Of a stretch of DNA of 64,000 bases, positions 49,255-60,654 are shown piece after piece; positions within the stretch are counted from its first letter, which is position 1, and each line of letters starts with the position of its first letter. A model generated the notes under the pieces. The model worked only from the letters and a program-made list of their open reading frames with translations, made no database searches and was not told the origin of the DNA. The stretch covers positions 62,001 through 126,000 of the forward strand of contig JAKULF010000005.1 in NCBI GenBank assembly GCA_022661535.1, read 5' to 3'. Source of the DNA: Eutypa lata (lineage: Eukaryota; Ascomycota; Sordariomycetes; Xylariales; Diatrypaceae). The position numbers and the translations under genes were made by a program.

Positions 49255-52200
49255 AGTATCGGCGTCGAAGTTTGTGATAGATGCTGCCAGCTCGATTGGG
49301 GTTTTTTTCCGCGTCTCGAGCAACGATATATATCCCTTTTAACTCTGATCCAAGTTACACACGCCTCCCCCCCTTTCTTGCCCTACTTGTTGTTTTTTCC
49401 CTCCTCCTTATCTCAGGGCTCACACTTCAAACAGCTAATATGATGACGCATGGGTAAGATGTGATGAAGCGAGTGGCTACAGTTGAGATAGCGTGCATCT
49501 GTGGGCTCGTATTGTGTTTTTCAAAAGAAAGGACTTAATAAATTGTCACCATCATCCCCATAGAAAAGACTGAGTACGCCAACAACTAAGACCTAGCCTC
49601 AATTGGTAGTGTCAACGCCGTGGCTGAACCATCTTTAGTCAAAACTTTTCTTCTAGATTCGAAAATTTCTTCGACGGTGCTGGGCATTGGCATTGTTGAC
49701 ATACATCCCTTTGTAGACCCTGGACGAACCACCCTGAGGATAGAGGTGGACTTAGTGGGGGCCCAACGTAGACCCCCCCTGACCCTGTTTCTACATAGGG
49801 AAAGGAAGGGTTCGCAAATGTCTACTAAATGAGAGGAGGAGATGTGGCTTCTACTTCGAGGTACCTATGTATTTACATGTAGTATCGTATCGTGTACTTG
49901 GAAAGTGAAATAAAAGAGACGTCGTGGATGCAATACTAAGTAGAGGCATACTTGCGTTGAGTAATCAAAAAATGCCCTATTGTGGCTGCATTAGGACGTT
50001 TATTCTTCCGGCACTTTGGGTGGTGAGGAATGTTACTGGCTTGAAGAGGTTAGACATAGGGGACATGACAGTGGCGGGAACGACTTGTTCCGTGAATGGC
50101 AATGAGAACCATTCGTTGAGGCTGCCAGCAAACATACAACAAGCAGCCATCAGTTACTCCTTCTCTCACGGATTACATAGTTACGTAGGTTTCCAAAAAA
50201 GTGCTGATCACTTGAAAGAGACAGGGGTTGTCAGCGTCCCAAACAGCTGGGATACAAGGGTTGTTGACAGGGTATGACAACCAATCATTTAATATCCCAT
50301 GTCGTAGTTTATCAACGGACGCTAGAGCTCTAGGAGCTAAAAATATGCACGTCTCGTTAGAGTCTGAGAACAGAGAGGAGAGAAGCAATAATAACCAAGA
50401 TTTGATGTTTCTTTTGTCGGTATCTAGCTAGGTGTCATATATTCCTGTTTTTTCTCATTTTTATTTTATTTTTTTATTTTTTTATAAAACACAAATCCGA
50501 GGACCATGGAAACTCGTTTCATTGATCGATCTTTTCTTGGTCATGCTGAGTCGTGGCGGCTGACATGCTTAAGCTTATGGGTGCACCTTATCACTCTGTG
50601 GCTCATGCTCACGGAAGAGATTATAGAACTCATCGGCCCTTCCAAGGAAAAGAAAAGAACGGTTTCTATGGAATTCTGAAGATATGGCTCCGAAAATAAC
50701 TTGTGTGCCCTTTTCGTCTCGGCATTGACGAGCCGATGGATATGCACTTGCCAAGATACATGATTTCCAGTAATTTATTTATTTAATTTTTTCTTCTCCT
50801 GATCTTTCACATATACAGTAAATTCATGACCTGCTGGATCTGGTCATACGTAATAAGGCAGTCTATGTCTCAAACTATTACCCCTACTAAGGTCCAGTAG
50901 GACATATGCATAGGTGCCCGATGTCATTACAGTATCATCGTATGCAAGAGAAACCCGGCAGGCGGCTATGACAAGACTGCGGCTATTCCCTTCTTTAACC
51001 ATGGATGAGTCTCCTGCACCATGCGGGACGTACCGCAGATGCTACCTAGATGCTAGACAACGTATTATAGGTAGTCCTTTAATATAAAGTAGTCAGGGCT
51101 ATCCATATCCTGTGCATTCGCGGAGGCTCCGGCTCGCCCTACGAGACGGGGCTGTCGACAAAAATAGGCATTTGATTAGTTAGTAATGTATACCCCGAGT
51201 GTGATGGAAATATAGTTTCTTGCTGAACGAATGAAGCCGGTCTGTCGGTATAAACCGGGTACGACTCCCTTGCCGATATTGCTTTCTGTATTAAGAAGCT
51301 GTGATGGTCCAGACCACTTATGGTTGCTATGATCTTTCTCAAGAGTCGCCTCTGGCTAATGTAGTCCTATCCTATAGATAGATCGAGGATAGACTTGTCT
51401 TAGATCTCATCTCAAGGCGGATGACTAGTGTCAGGATCGTTTAGTGCCTCTAGGATGGCTGTAGAACCTGTATGGCTGGTTCTTCGCCTTCTCCCGCCTT
51501 ATGCTTATTAGAAACCTCCGCCTCCACAAATCAAGGTCTCGGAGAAATAGAGAGGCGGGGATCGGCCCGCATGAGAGCGTATATATATGTATGTAGTCTG
51601 CATATAGTAGGCAGTGATATAGCCGAACAGGGATGATAATCAACATAGGACGTCACGATGATATGTCGTAGGAAAAAAAAACGAAAAAACAAAGACGAAA
51701 GACTTCACGATAACATGAATCGTCTTGGGTAACTGAGCACCGGGTGCCTTCTGTTACGTCCATCATCGCCAATAATTTTGGCGAATATTTCTGAGCAAGG
51801 TTAGCCCTTGGACAACTCGCTATTATCTCCCAGACTCAACCCTATATTAATATCACGAGAGTTACATTATTTTTCTTGAAGTCTCACCTGAGAGGTGGGA
51901 GGGTGATAGCCAAGGCGGTCAGTGATCCTGATGGCAACGGCTGACCCTTGGCTGGTTTTCTTTCAAGCGAATGGGAGCCTATAAGGACGATACGCTAAAC
52001 AGTGATCTGTTGGTGGTAATGCAAGAGGAACCACGAAGCATTCTTGGCTCTACGCCCGAGACTTGTAGACACCTGCACTTCTGCAGGTTAGTTCTATATA
52101 GGAAGCTGCCGCGAGGATCTCGTGACGTACTCTATGTTGGGTGTATGTTAGCACCAATGGTACTAGACGTTACGCTCATTCTTCGTTCTATGTCACTTTC

Positions 52201-52895
52201 TCAGAACTTTTATTTCCTCACGACGACGAAGATTGTGAAATACAAATCTTTAGATAATATTACTCGGGATCTCTGATGCTTCTAGGGTCGTCCAGCTTTA
52301 GATTATTAGTATTAGTAGCATTGGGATCTGTACAGCGGCTGGGTTGGAATGCGTCTCGTTCTGGTACCGTGGCCATGTTGTTCTGTCACCCATTTACATC
52401 TCTAGAGCTCTCTAATGGTTCAGCTGAGGGACTTAAAAATACTGCCTGCTATAGAGCACTGTCCTTCAGCATTATGTGAAACGAAACTATCTACTAGTTT
52501 CAGGCAATAGACGCAACTCGGGCGACATCAAATGTGGCACAGAGGTAGAATGACTCTCCTCTCAGCCATGATATGCGCCATGTGTGAGCTTCCTGAATTT
52601 CAGCTTCGATTATGGTTTCCTTGAACTGCTAGCTACATAGCACAGAAGCCGGTGCAACGCAACATGAAAGGCTGAATACGAGCTATTTGGTCACATGTAG
52701 TCACCGCTAGCAAAGCGCCCACGAACATAGTACTGCTCATGTATATAATACAAGGGATACCCTCCATTGGGTCATTAGAATGGGCCGTCTAGACATCGTG
52801 CGCCGCTTTTCGCCTCAGAATATTGGGTGGGTGTTCCTGGCTCTCTAGGGTTCAAATGCTGTTTTAAATGCGTCCCCGGTTCGCCTTCTTCTTCT
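49255..52895. other. 3.6 kb intergenic region
   Basis: Includes the possible 5' extension of the velvet gene (49255-49323) and its pyrimidine-rich upstream DNA. The remainder has short ORFs (49620-49832, 49924-50277, 51971-52479 plus strand) without motifs. An AT-rich run lies at 50453-50488. No gene supported. Confidence 0.55.
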
Positions 52896-53408
52896 TCATG
52901 AAGGGACTTTTGTCCGCAATTGAACGCCATGCCACCCCTTCATTTGATCGCCAAGCACAGCATTGACCATTCTCTGCTGCTTCAACATATTGGTGCCCCG
53001 GAACTTCTCTGAGGCGATCTCAATCCCGTACATCGAACCGCAACCGCCGGAGATGTCCTGAACCATGAGTTCAGTCGGTGAGAACTCGGTGACTAATTTA
53101 TCCCATATTTCAGACTCCGATGGGTCTAGATAGTCGGGTTTCTCGGGATCGGTGGGTGAACTCGTTGACGCTGGGGATGTTGATGGTGACGCGGATGCTG
53201 ATGCTGATGCTGGTGCGGATGCGGATGCGGATGTTGAATACGCAGATCTCTGGATTATGGGAATTGTGAATCGGTTATTCGGCCCTAGTAGAGGTTTTGC
53301 TTGATTTGTGGTAGTTGATCGCACGAACTGGCGAAGTTGAGGAGGCGTCGCAATGCGAATTTGTCTGACAGCTGTGAGAGCTAAGCGTCGGCAATTGGCG
53401 CACAGCAT
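52896..53408 (-). CDS. bol3: mitochondrial BolA-like protein (Bol3/Aim1 type)
   Basis: Intronless, 170 residues from the ATG at 53408-53406. The alternative upstream start would be GTG and is not used. The first 50 or so residues are Arg/Ala/Gln-rich without acidic residues (MLCANCRRLALTAVRQIRIA), a classic mitochondrial presequence. An Ala/Ser tandem stretch follows (about residues 58-82), then the BolA domain: SESEIWDKLVTEFSPTELMV, QDISGGCGSMYGIEIASEKF, RGTNMLKQQRMVNAVLGDQM, KGWHGVQLRTKVPS. The conserved GGCGSMY loop and the late W-H-G-x-Q-L-x-T strand are those of Bol3, whose His ligates a shared [2Fe-2S] cluster with monothiol glutaredoxin. Family role: late mitochondrial Fe-S cluster transfer, for example to lipoate synthase and succinate dehydrogenase. 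The domain is complete. Confidence 0.9.
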   Translation of the reverse strand: MLCANCRRLALTAVRQIRIATPPQLRQFVRSTTTNQAKPLLGPNNRFTIPIIQRSAYSTSASASAPASASASASPSTSPASTSSPTDPEKPDYLDPSESEIWDKLVTEFSPTELMVQDISGGCGSMYGIEIASEKFRGTNMLKQQRMVNAVLGDQMKGWHGVQLRTKVPS

Positions 53409-54277
53409 GATGTCGTTATTCCGTCGGTGATTATTGTCAGCACCCCGCACCTAAGTCGACTTGAATTGATCTAAGGACTGTCGTTTGTGCTGTAGTTGTA
53501 GCTGTCACTGTAGCTGTAGCTGTAGCTGTTGTAGCCGTCGTATGTTGCGATGTTTAAAACTGACCGGAGATAGTTATTACTAACACTCATTAACTAAATT
53601 ATTTAACTAAAAAGTATGAGGCCAAAGCTCCCTACGAATGAGCCAATAATATCGTTCGTAATATAAAATGCTGACCGTTAGGGACCGAAGTCGGCGGATC
53701 ATGGTTGACCCAACTTCTTGATTTTATGTACATAACTTAGACTAGGTATGTAGATAGCAAGGTTATAGTTACTTATACAGTTTATGATTGAATAATCCGG
53801 CTTAATGTCTTGAGTAACCCTTAACTTACGCATATTATAGTCAACATACCCAACTCAACATATCCAGCTTATACATTCCTATACCGTCTTAGCTGCGCGC
53901 ACAAGGCTTGAGATTGTAACGTATTCATTTGTAAAGCATTTCCACCAAGACAAGCACTTTCATACAAAACTTAATATTTGCACAAAACATTGAAAATGTG
54001 CCTTCGATCACTTGGAATAACTTCGGATTTGAAGTTATTCTTTATCCAAAATATAAGGGTTCAACCAACTGTATAACTACTCACGGTTTCTACTCACGGG
54101 TTACTCCCTAGGCGGTCACTTGTTCTGTTCGATGCTGGCTTCGTAGAAAGAAGCGCTGTTGGCTATTTACTTTTGGAAATATTAAGTGTATTCATGTACA
54201 TGAAGCTCTTCTATAGGATATATGCTGGCTAAAACAGATGGGTATCTTCTAATCATGGGTGCAATTATGGTGCCCGG
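53409..54277. other. intergenic region
   Basis: Between the BolA gene start and the 3' end of the MFS gene. It contains a CTGTAG/TGTAGC repeat (53489-53534) just upstream of BolA. No gene. Confidence 0.6.
53489..53534. repeat. (CTGTAG)n imperfect repeat
   Basis: About seven imperfect six-base units within the BolA upstream region. Confidence 0.8.
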
Positions 54278-56031
54278 TTATAGTTTGGGATTGAACCTCC
54301 CCCGGATCCGTTCACCAAATACGAAAAAAGCAAGTGGTATCGGGATGAGACCGAGGGCAATAAACCCGAGAAGGGTGTTTCCCCATCCAAGTCCCAGCGC
54401 ATTGTACATTTCGAGACCACCGAGGGGCAGGAGTGCGCCGAGGAGAGATCTCAGAACAGCCATCGCGGCTGTTACCGATGCGGCATAACGAGGATAAGTG
54501 TCGAGAAGATAGTTCTGGACGCAGAACTGAAAAATGTGTGTTAGTCTCAGAGTATCTCCACCGAATGACCAATTGAAGAGTAGCTTACCATAACACCCAT
54601 CAAACCGAAGCTGAATATAAGAACACCAAGCATGGGTACAATCCAATGAACACCGTTTTGTGTCGTCCAGCCATAAATGAACAGGCCAGCAGGAAGCGCC
54701 GAACCACTCGGAATAGTGATAAAGGGTGAAATTCGGACTTCGGGCTTGTGAACGAGCCCCTTCTCCTTGTTCCACTTGACCATCTTGTCAGTGAGCACAC
54801 CGAAGACCATGACACCAATCAACATTCCCAACCCAGCCGGAAGGAAGGTCAATCCGCTCGAACCCTCGTCGAAGCCATACTGGTCGGCGTATACGAAGGA
54901 GAAAGTCGTGAGGAGGAGATACAAGATACCGTACGTAATGGCAACGTAAATTGACATAAGCGTGACGATCGGGGTTATGAGCAAGAGCTTGAGCGGGCGG
55001 AGGATAGCGAGCTTGAACTGCTCCTTGGGCGATGCTCTGCCGGCTAGCTTGCTGTATAAATCCGGGTTGCCCGTCTCCTTGCGCAGTTTGTTCGTCTTCG
55101 CCTCTAGTATCACTGGCGCGAAGGATTCGCGTAGCCATATGAAGCTGACGGGAATGCAGACGCCACCCTAAACACGAGGTTAGCCAAGTCCAAAATCCTG
55201 TATATGGAGAGAAGAGGTATGCAAGTTACCATGATAGCAATCAGCCAGTAAACCCAACGCCATCCAACAGCCCTGATCAGGTATCCACCAGCGAGGGGAC
55301 CGACACAAGGTCCGAGGAGGGGACCCAACGACCAGGCAGACATGGCCCTCCCACGCTTCTCGACCGGCATCATGTCGGCGATGCTGCCGCTACCGATCGT
55401 GATCGGCACGGCTCCGCTAAGCCCCATGAGGAACCGGAACGCCAGGAGCATCCCGATGCTGTTGCTCACGGCGGTGCAGATGGTGAAGATGACGAAGAGG
55501 ATGTTGCCGTAGAAGTACAACGGTCTGCGCCCGTAGATCTCGCTGAGGGGCGCCACGAGGAGCGGACCGAAAGCGAAGCCGAGGATGTAAATGGATACCA
55601 GGAAAGTCGCTGTTGTCCCGGAGCTCTCGTTGAACTGTCGCATGATCGCAGGAACTCCAGGTGCAAACATCGAGGAGCCTAGTGGCCTATACGCTGTGTT
55701 AGCCATAAGATAGGTGGATATTTGGGCGGAATACCCAGTAAACCTACGTTACAAGAGTGAGAATAGATAGCGTAGCGATGTTGAGCCACTTTTTCTTTTC
55801 CGACCAATTCATAGGGTTCTCGGGGTCGTTCGGGCCATCCCAGTCTACGACATTCGGATCCGTCTCTGGTGTGGCTTCCTCTTTGACCGGAGCAGCTTCG
55901 AGATCGGCCTCTTCGTCGGATCCCGTCTCTTCAGGCACTAAGGTGCCGTCCTCTGTCCCTGGTCGCTTCTCCGCCAAAGCGTTGACATCAGCCGTTGAAG
56001 GACCTGGTTGTGGGGTTGTCTGTTTCGCCAT
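54278..56031 (-). CDS. MFS transporter, DHA1 multidrug type
   Basis: Four exons on the minus strand, 56031-55748, 55686-55230, 55167-54589 and 54526-54278, 522 residues. The start at [20 protein letters not shown] is the first in-frame ATG. The N-terminal tail is acidic (about 70 residues) and leads to [20 protein letters not shown], the hallmark pre-helix sequence of fungal DHA1 multidrug carriers. The first splice uses GTAGGT, not the nearby GTAACG, because only that restores [19 protein letters not shown]. Motif A reads [11 protein letters not shown], motif C-like [19 protein letters not shown], then [12 protein letters not shown] spliced to [20 protein letters not shown]. The C-terminal half has [15 protein letters not shown] and [20 protein letters not shown]. 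Length and layout are complete. Relatives (FLU1, TPO-type, mycotoxin pumps) export drugs or secondary metabolites; substrate unknown. Confidence 0.9.
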
Positions 56032-57722
56032 AGTATATTGTTCTTGTCCTTGTCCTGGCGCTATCGTTTGAAGGAAGGAGCTACGACACGATATAGATTC
56101 CAGTGTTTCGGGTGATCTGCATGAGTGACTAGACAAAAAAGTATTGAATCGGAAGTGAGGGTTGTTGATGTTATATATCCCCCTTGTGGTGGGTTGACAT
56201 GTGCCCCAGCATAACGGCCTGCTGGATCCGGATCGGGGCCGGGAAGAGACTTGTGCAGGGAATTATGCATGTAATATTATAATAGGTATGTTACTAAATG
56301 TTCGGCTACCGAGAAGGTGGCTCGTCTACGCTGTTAGTCGTATAGTTCGCGCTATAAGTGGATCCCAAACAGGAACGAAAACGAATCGATTGCTCTGATC
56401 GTTTAGGGCTTCGTATGTGAGTCTACATGTCTTGTACCTCCTACCTAATCAAGTATTATGCACTGTAGACTACCTAAATATTTCCGGTACCAACTGCATA
56501 AAAATCTATGATCCCCCTCCAGGGCCCAGGCAACCCAGGTTCTAGATCATTTCTCTGTTTCCATATATTGTTCAATCCCTTGGCTTGGGTTAGGGGACAA
56601 CCTGTCTTCTACAAGTACCTAACTACATGTATGTGTATAGGTTTAGGTAACATCAGGGTGGTATCCGCCTCAAACTTAGGTACCGTCCTGCCGTCTCATA
56701 ACTACTAGGCACTAGAACTGACGATATTGCATGTTACGAAGGACAAGCTGATAATTATACACATATATCGGGCACGGAGTTCAATCATCATCGAATCCCA
56801 CCGCCTTCGACAATCCGATGCGCATCTCTTCGCATGAAGCAGGTTACAACTTTCGATGCTAACATGGAGTGGCAAATAGCTTGTTTAGTTTCATACTTGA
56901 TGACTACTACATATAATAACGGCGGGCAGGGCAATATCATATCATACGGGCATGTGCGCTCCGTACCTACACAGTGACGGAGTGGCGTACCTATCGGAAG
57001 ATCGGAGGTATTCAACGTTCATCCTCCGACCTGCCAGCCAGCCTCCTGCGGAAGAACTTGACTATGCATCCTGATTATATGTAGCGAGCCGGTATTCGGA
57101 TTTCGGTGCTGCATAAGCTACCGCCCTGCCGCCGCCAAGTGCAGTCACTAAAAATTGTAAGCACATGCATATAATTGAGCGGAAGGCTGCGAAGCCGGCT
57201 CTGACTTAGATCTTTCATTTTAACAAGCATGGCAAGAAAATGTTACGCGGGTGCCCCATGTGCTGTGTCGGTACGGTGGAATGTGAAATGAGCCCGGCAA
57301 ATAATAAGGGGCATTGTCTAAACTCCGCCGTGAGACTGTCGGAGCATCTAACCAAACAGGTACTGGTAAGTGTCTTGGTAGTTAAAATCTAATACTAAAA
57401 TACTAACCATAATTGGGTTGGTATACGAGCTTTACGAAACATATACGAAATAATACGACGGATTACGAGCTAGTAGTACGACTGGTAGTGATCCTACCGA
57501 ACACCCGACCACCCGACCACCCGACCACCCGACCACCCGACCACCCGACGAGGGATGATAGGGCTCGCGAAAACAACCTGTTGAATGCTCGATGCTTTTT
57601 TCTATCACATTCTACAAACATACTTATCCAGTCATCAGATCACTGGAGCATCATCCATTAGGTAAAATATACATTTATTTCCATCCTATCCTATTCATTC
57701 ATACGCTTACAACCTCTTTCTT
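56032..57722. other. intergenic with 8-base minisatellite
   Basis: Upstream of the MFS gene and downstream of the subtilase gene. Contains the ACCCGACC minisatellite (57503-57549). No supportable gene. Confidence 0.6.
57503..57549. repeat. (ACCCGACC)n minisatellite
   Basis: 5.9 perfect copies of the eight-base unit ACCCGACC. Confidence 0.95.
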
Positions 57723-60654
57723 TTACAACTTCTTGCCGGCATAGCTGATCGAGAACGGGATCGTCTCCTGAATATCGTACTGTTCAGGATCGCTAGCATC
57801 GCCGTAAATATGCAGGGCCTCTATGACGAATTTGTACTGCCCGGCGGGAGCAAAGCTGCCGTCCGCTAAGGCGCCCTCCCAGACCACGTACTGCGCGTCG
57901 CGGGACAGGTATTTCGTAGGCGAACCGAAGATGTGACCTAGGTCCTCGCCGGTGGGGTAGTCCCCACTAAGCGGAACGAGCTTGACGTTGATCTGGGGTG
58001 AGCCGAAAGCTAAGAGAGCCATGGCCACCGGATAAGTGGCGTCATCGGTCCCGTTGCCCGGAGCCGGTAGGCTGAAAGTCGCGTTCTCGCCGGTGATAGG
58101 GGCCAGCTGAGGGTCCGTGGAGTATGTCAGGTAGGCGAGATCTAGGACCTGGACTGAGTTCAAGCTGCCGACGGCGCCGTTGTAGGGAAGCGAGAGGCTA
58201 TCGCCGTTAGTGCCGTTGAGGGTGATGTAGCCCGAGTAGACAGGAAGGCGGGTTGCATTGATAGCAGGAGGCGTGATGGTGACGGAGATGGTAGACTCGC
58301 CGCCGGCAGGAACCGTAATGCTGGTCTCGGATAGCTCGACAGTCGCATATTCGTCGGTTAGCTCGAGGTCAGGGAAAAAGTCAGGGTAGATATCCGTGGA
58401 GAAGGTATAGCCAGTTGCAGCGCCAACACTTCCAAGCTCGTATGTCACGTCCTCCTCGCCCAAGTTCTGGATGGTAAAGTCAAGGGTATCCACGAAATTG
58501 TCCGTGTCGTTGAAAGCGAGGCTCGACTTGCTGAGAAGAGTGGTCGCATAAGCAGCATCGTACGCCTGCACCAGTCCGGCGCCCTGCTGTGACACAGGAG
58601 CTAGTGATGGGTAGGTCGCGGTACCGTCGTTCAGGAGCTGCGGGTTCGAAGTGGCCGACAAGAGGCTCTCAATCGTGAAGGGATCAAAAGTGCCGCGAAC
58701 AGTGGCGACAAGTGCGAAGACGGCAGCGACGAGAGGGCAAGCCATCGAGGTTCCAGAGATCACCGCGTAGGATCCGAGGGTGACAGGCCACGTCGACAGA
58801 ATCATGCCACCAGGAGAAGCAAGCTGAGGCTTGATGTCCATCTCAAAGGTCGGGTTCCAGGTAGTATAGGTGCTAGCGAATCCACCAGTAATGTTGTTCT
58901 TCTGTTCGGTCAATTGCACTGGAGCAGTGAGGGGATCAGTCAAGGTGAGAACGACCTCGGACTCGGCCGCCAAACTAGCGATCCAGGCTTCACCTTGGTC
59001 TGCAGTAACCTATATCTTGTTAGTGGTTTATTTACTGGCATTCTGGATGGGTTCAAAAGCTTACCATCCCAACACCTAGAATACCCGTTACGCCGCCTGC
59101 CGAGGGGCCAGTGGCACCGATCCTAACGTTGTTGTAAAACATGACATACTGAGCCCCATACTGGGCGGCGTATGTAGCCTTGTCGACGAAAGTACACGTT
59201 CCCCTGCGGATAAGAACGATGTAGCCAGATAGGTCAGGGGTATCCTCGGGGTACGGCTCACAGCCCGTGGCCGGGTCTGTGATGTCGAGGCTGGGGGTCC
59301 ACAGAGGAAGGCTGACATCAGTCCACTCGCCGGGTTCTCCCAGGGAATATCCGAAAGTATCCGTATCGCCACCGTCGACTGCGAAGGAAGACTCGGTTAG
59401 GAGCAGAGGTGTAACGTCGTTATCGAAAGAGGCGATCGACGTGACCTTCTTCCCATTAGATGCCGTGCTAGCATAAAATAGACCGTAGGCGCCATCGTTA
59501 CCCGCCGAGACGGTGCAGGGAACACCGGCCTCGACAATTCTGGAAACAGCCACAGCCCAAGGGTCTTCGCTCCAGCCCGAGGAACCGCCAATCGAAGCTG
59601 TGATGATGTCGGAGCCAGCCTCATATGCTCGCATGTAGGCCTCAATCAATACATCATTGCCAGCACCACCTGTGCAGCCAAAGACACGGAAAGAGCCTAA
59701 TGTGACACCCTTCAAAGCGCTAGTTAGCCATCACGCCTCATCCCACTATCACTGGATTCCGACTCGGTGAACTTACGGGAGCAGCACCAGTAAACCCGTA
59801 TTCGTTCGCTTGCGCAGCAATGATACCAGCAACGTGGGAACCATGGCCGGCACAACCGTCGTAAGGACTGTCTCAATCTTAAGCATAATCCTTCCTATTA
59901 CCTAGGGGATACTCAGAATATACTTACTCGTCATCCGGCACCGGAGTGTTGTCTCCATCGTAGTCGTCGCCCACAATATCGTAACCATAGCTCACAAGGT
60001 ATTCGGGCCCAAACCCGCCTCCGAGAGCCGGGTGAGTATAATCGGTCTAAATCGTATTAGTATCAGCCACCTGCATTGTTAGATATACTACATACGCCAG
60101 TGTCAATGACACCAATTTTTATGCCATCGCCGGTCACACCCTTAGCCCGCAGCTTATCTACCTGCGTCATGACGTGTGGAGTAAAGGTGTCGTTGCCATT
60201 CTGTCGCTTGACGTTCTGGATGAAATCGGGACCCCCCGCCGTTCCAGTCCAGACGACCTCGTCCTTGGGAAGGTAATACACTCGGTTCGGCCACACCTGC
60301 TTGACGCTGGAAAGGGAGGAGAGCTTGCTCGCTTGTTCCTCGGCAGTAGGGATATCCTTGAATTGAATCGATACGCCCTTGAACAGTGAATAGTCCAACT
60401 TCATGCGCGTCTCAGCGAGAGACTCGATGTGGCTAAAGAACTCAGACGAATCCTATGCAATTGGCTCCCGTTAGAGGATATGTAATACAAGTCACTGGAA
60501 CAATCTATAGTAAGCTCACCGTAGCATCTTCGAACTCAACGATGTAGTTCCCAGGAAGGATCTTGCTGCTGCTCTTCGTCTTGGCGGCGTCTGCCTGTGA
60601 GAAGAAGCTTGCGGCGCTCGCGAACAGCGTCAACAAGACACCGCTTCGAACCAT
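57723..60654 (-). CDS. secreted subtilisin-like serine protease with PA and Fn3-like domains (S8A, Vpr/Pr1C type)
   Basis: Six exons on the minus strand: 60654-60520, 60452-60096, 60046-59928, 59867-59777, 59709-59065 and 59009-57723, 877 residues. The signal peptide (MVRSGVLLTLFASAASFFSQ) is followed by an inhibitor-like propeptide (GNYIVEFEDAT to about residue 112). The catalytic triad is complete: Asp in IGVIDTG (about 162), His in GHGSHVAG (about 212) and Ser in SGTSMACP (about 537). The oxyanion Asn is in TVSAGNDGAYG. A PA domain is inserted between His and Ser (GCEPYPEDTPDLSGYIVLIR to about residue 450). The 300-residue C-terminal part is beta-rich, Fn3-like (LDFTIQNLGEEDVTYELGSV, VELSETSITVPAGGESTISV) with several N-glycosylation sequons (NAT, NGT). 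Exon boundaries split the Asp and His motifs. It is a large secreted endoprotease for protein nutrition or host cuticle or tissue degradation; relatives occur in saprotrophs and pathogens. The ATG lies directly before the signal peptide. Confidence 0.93.
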
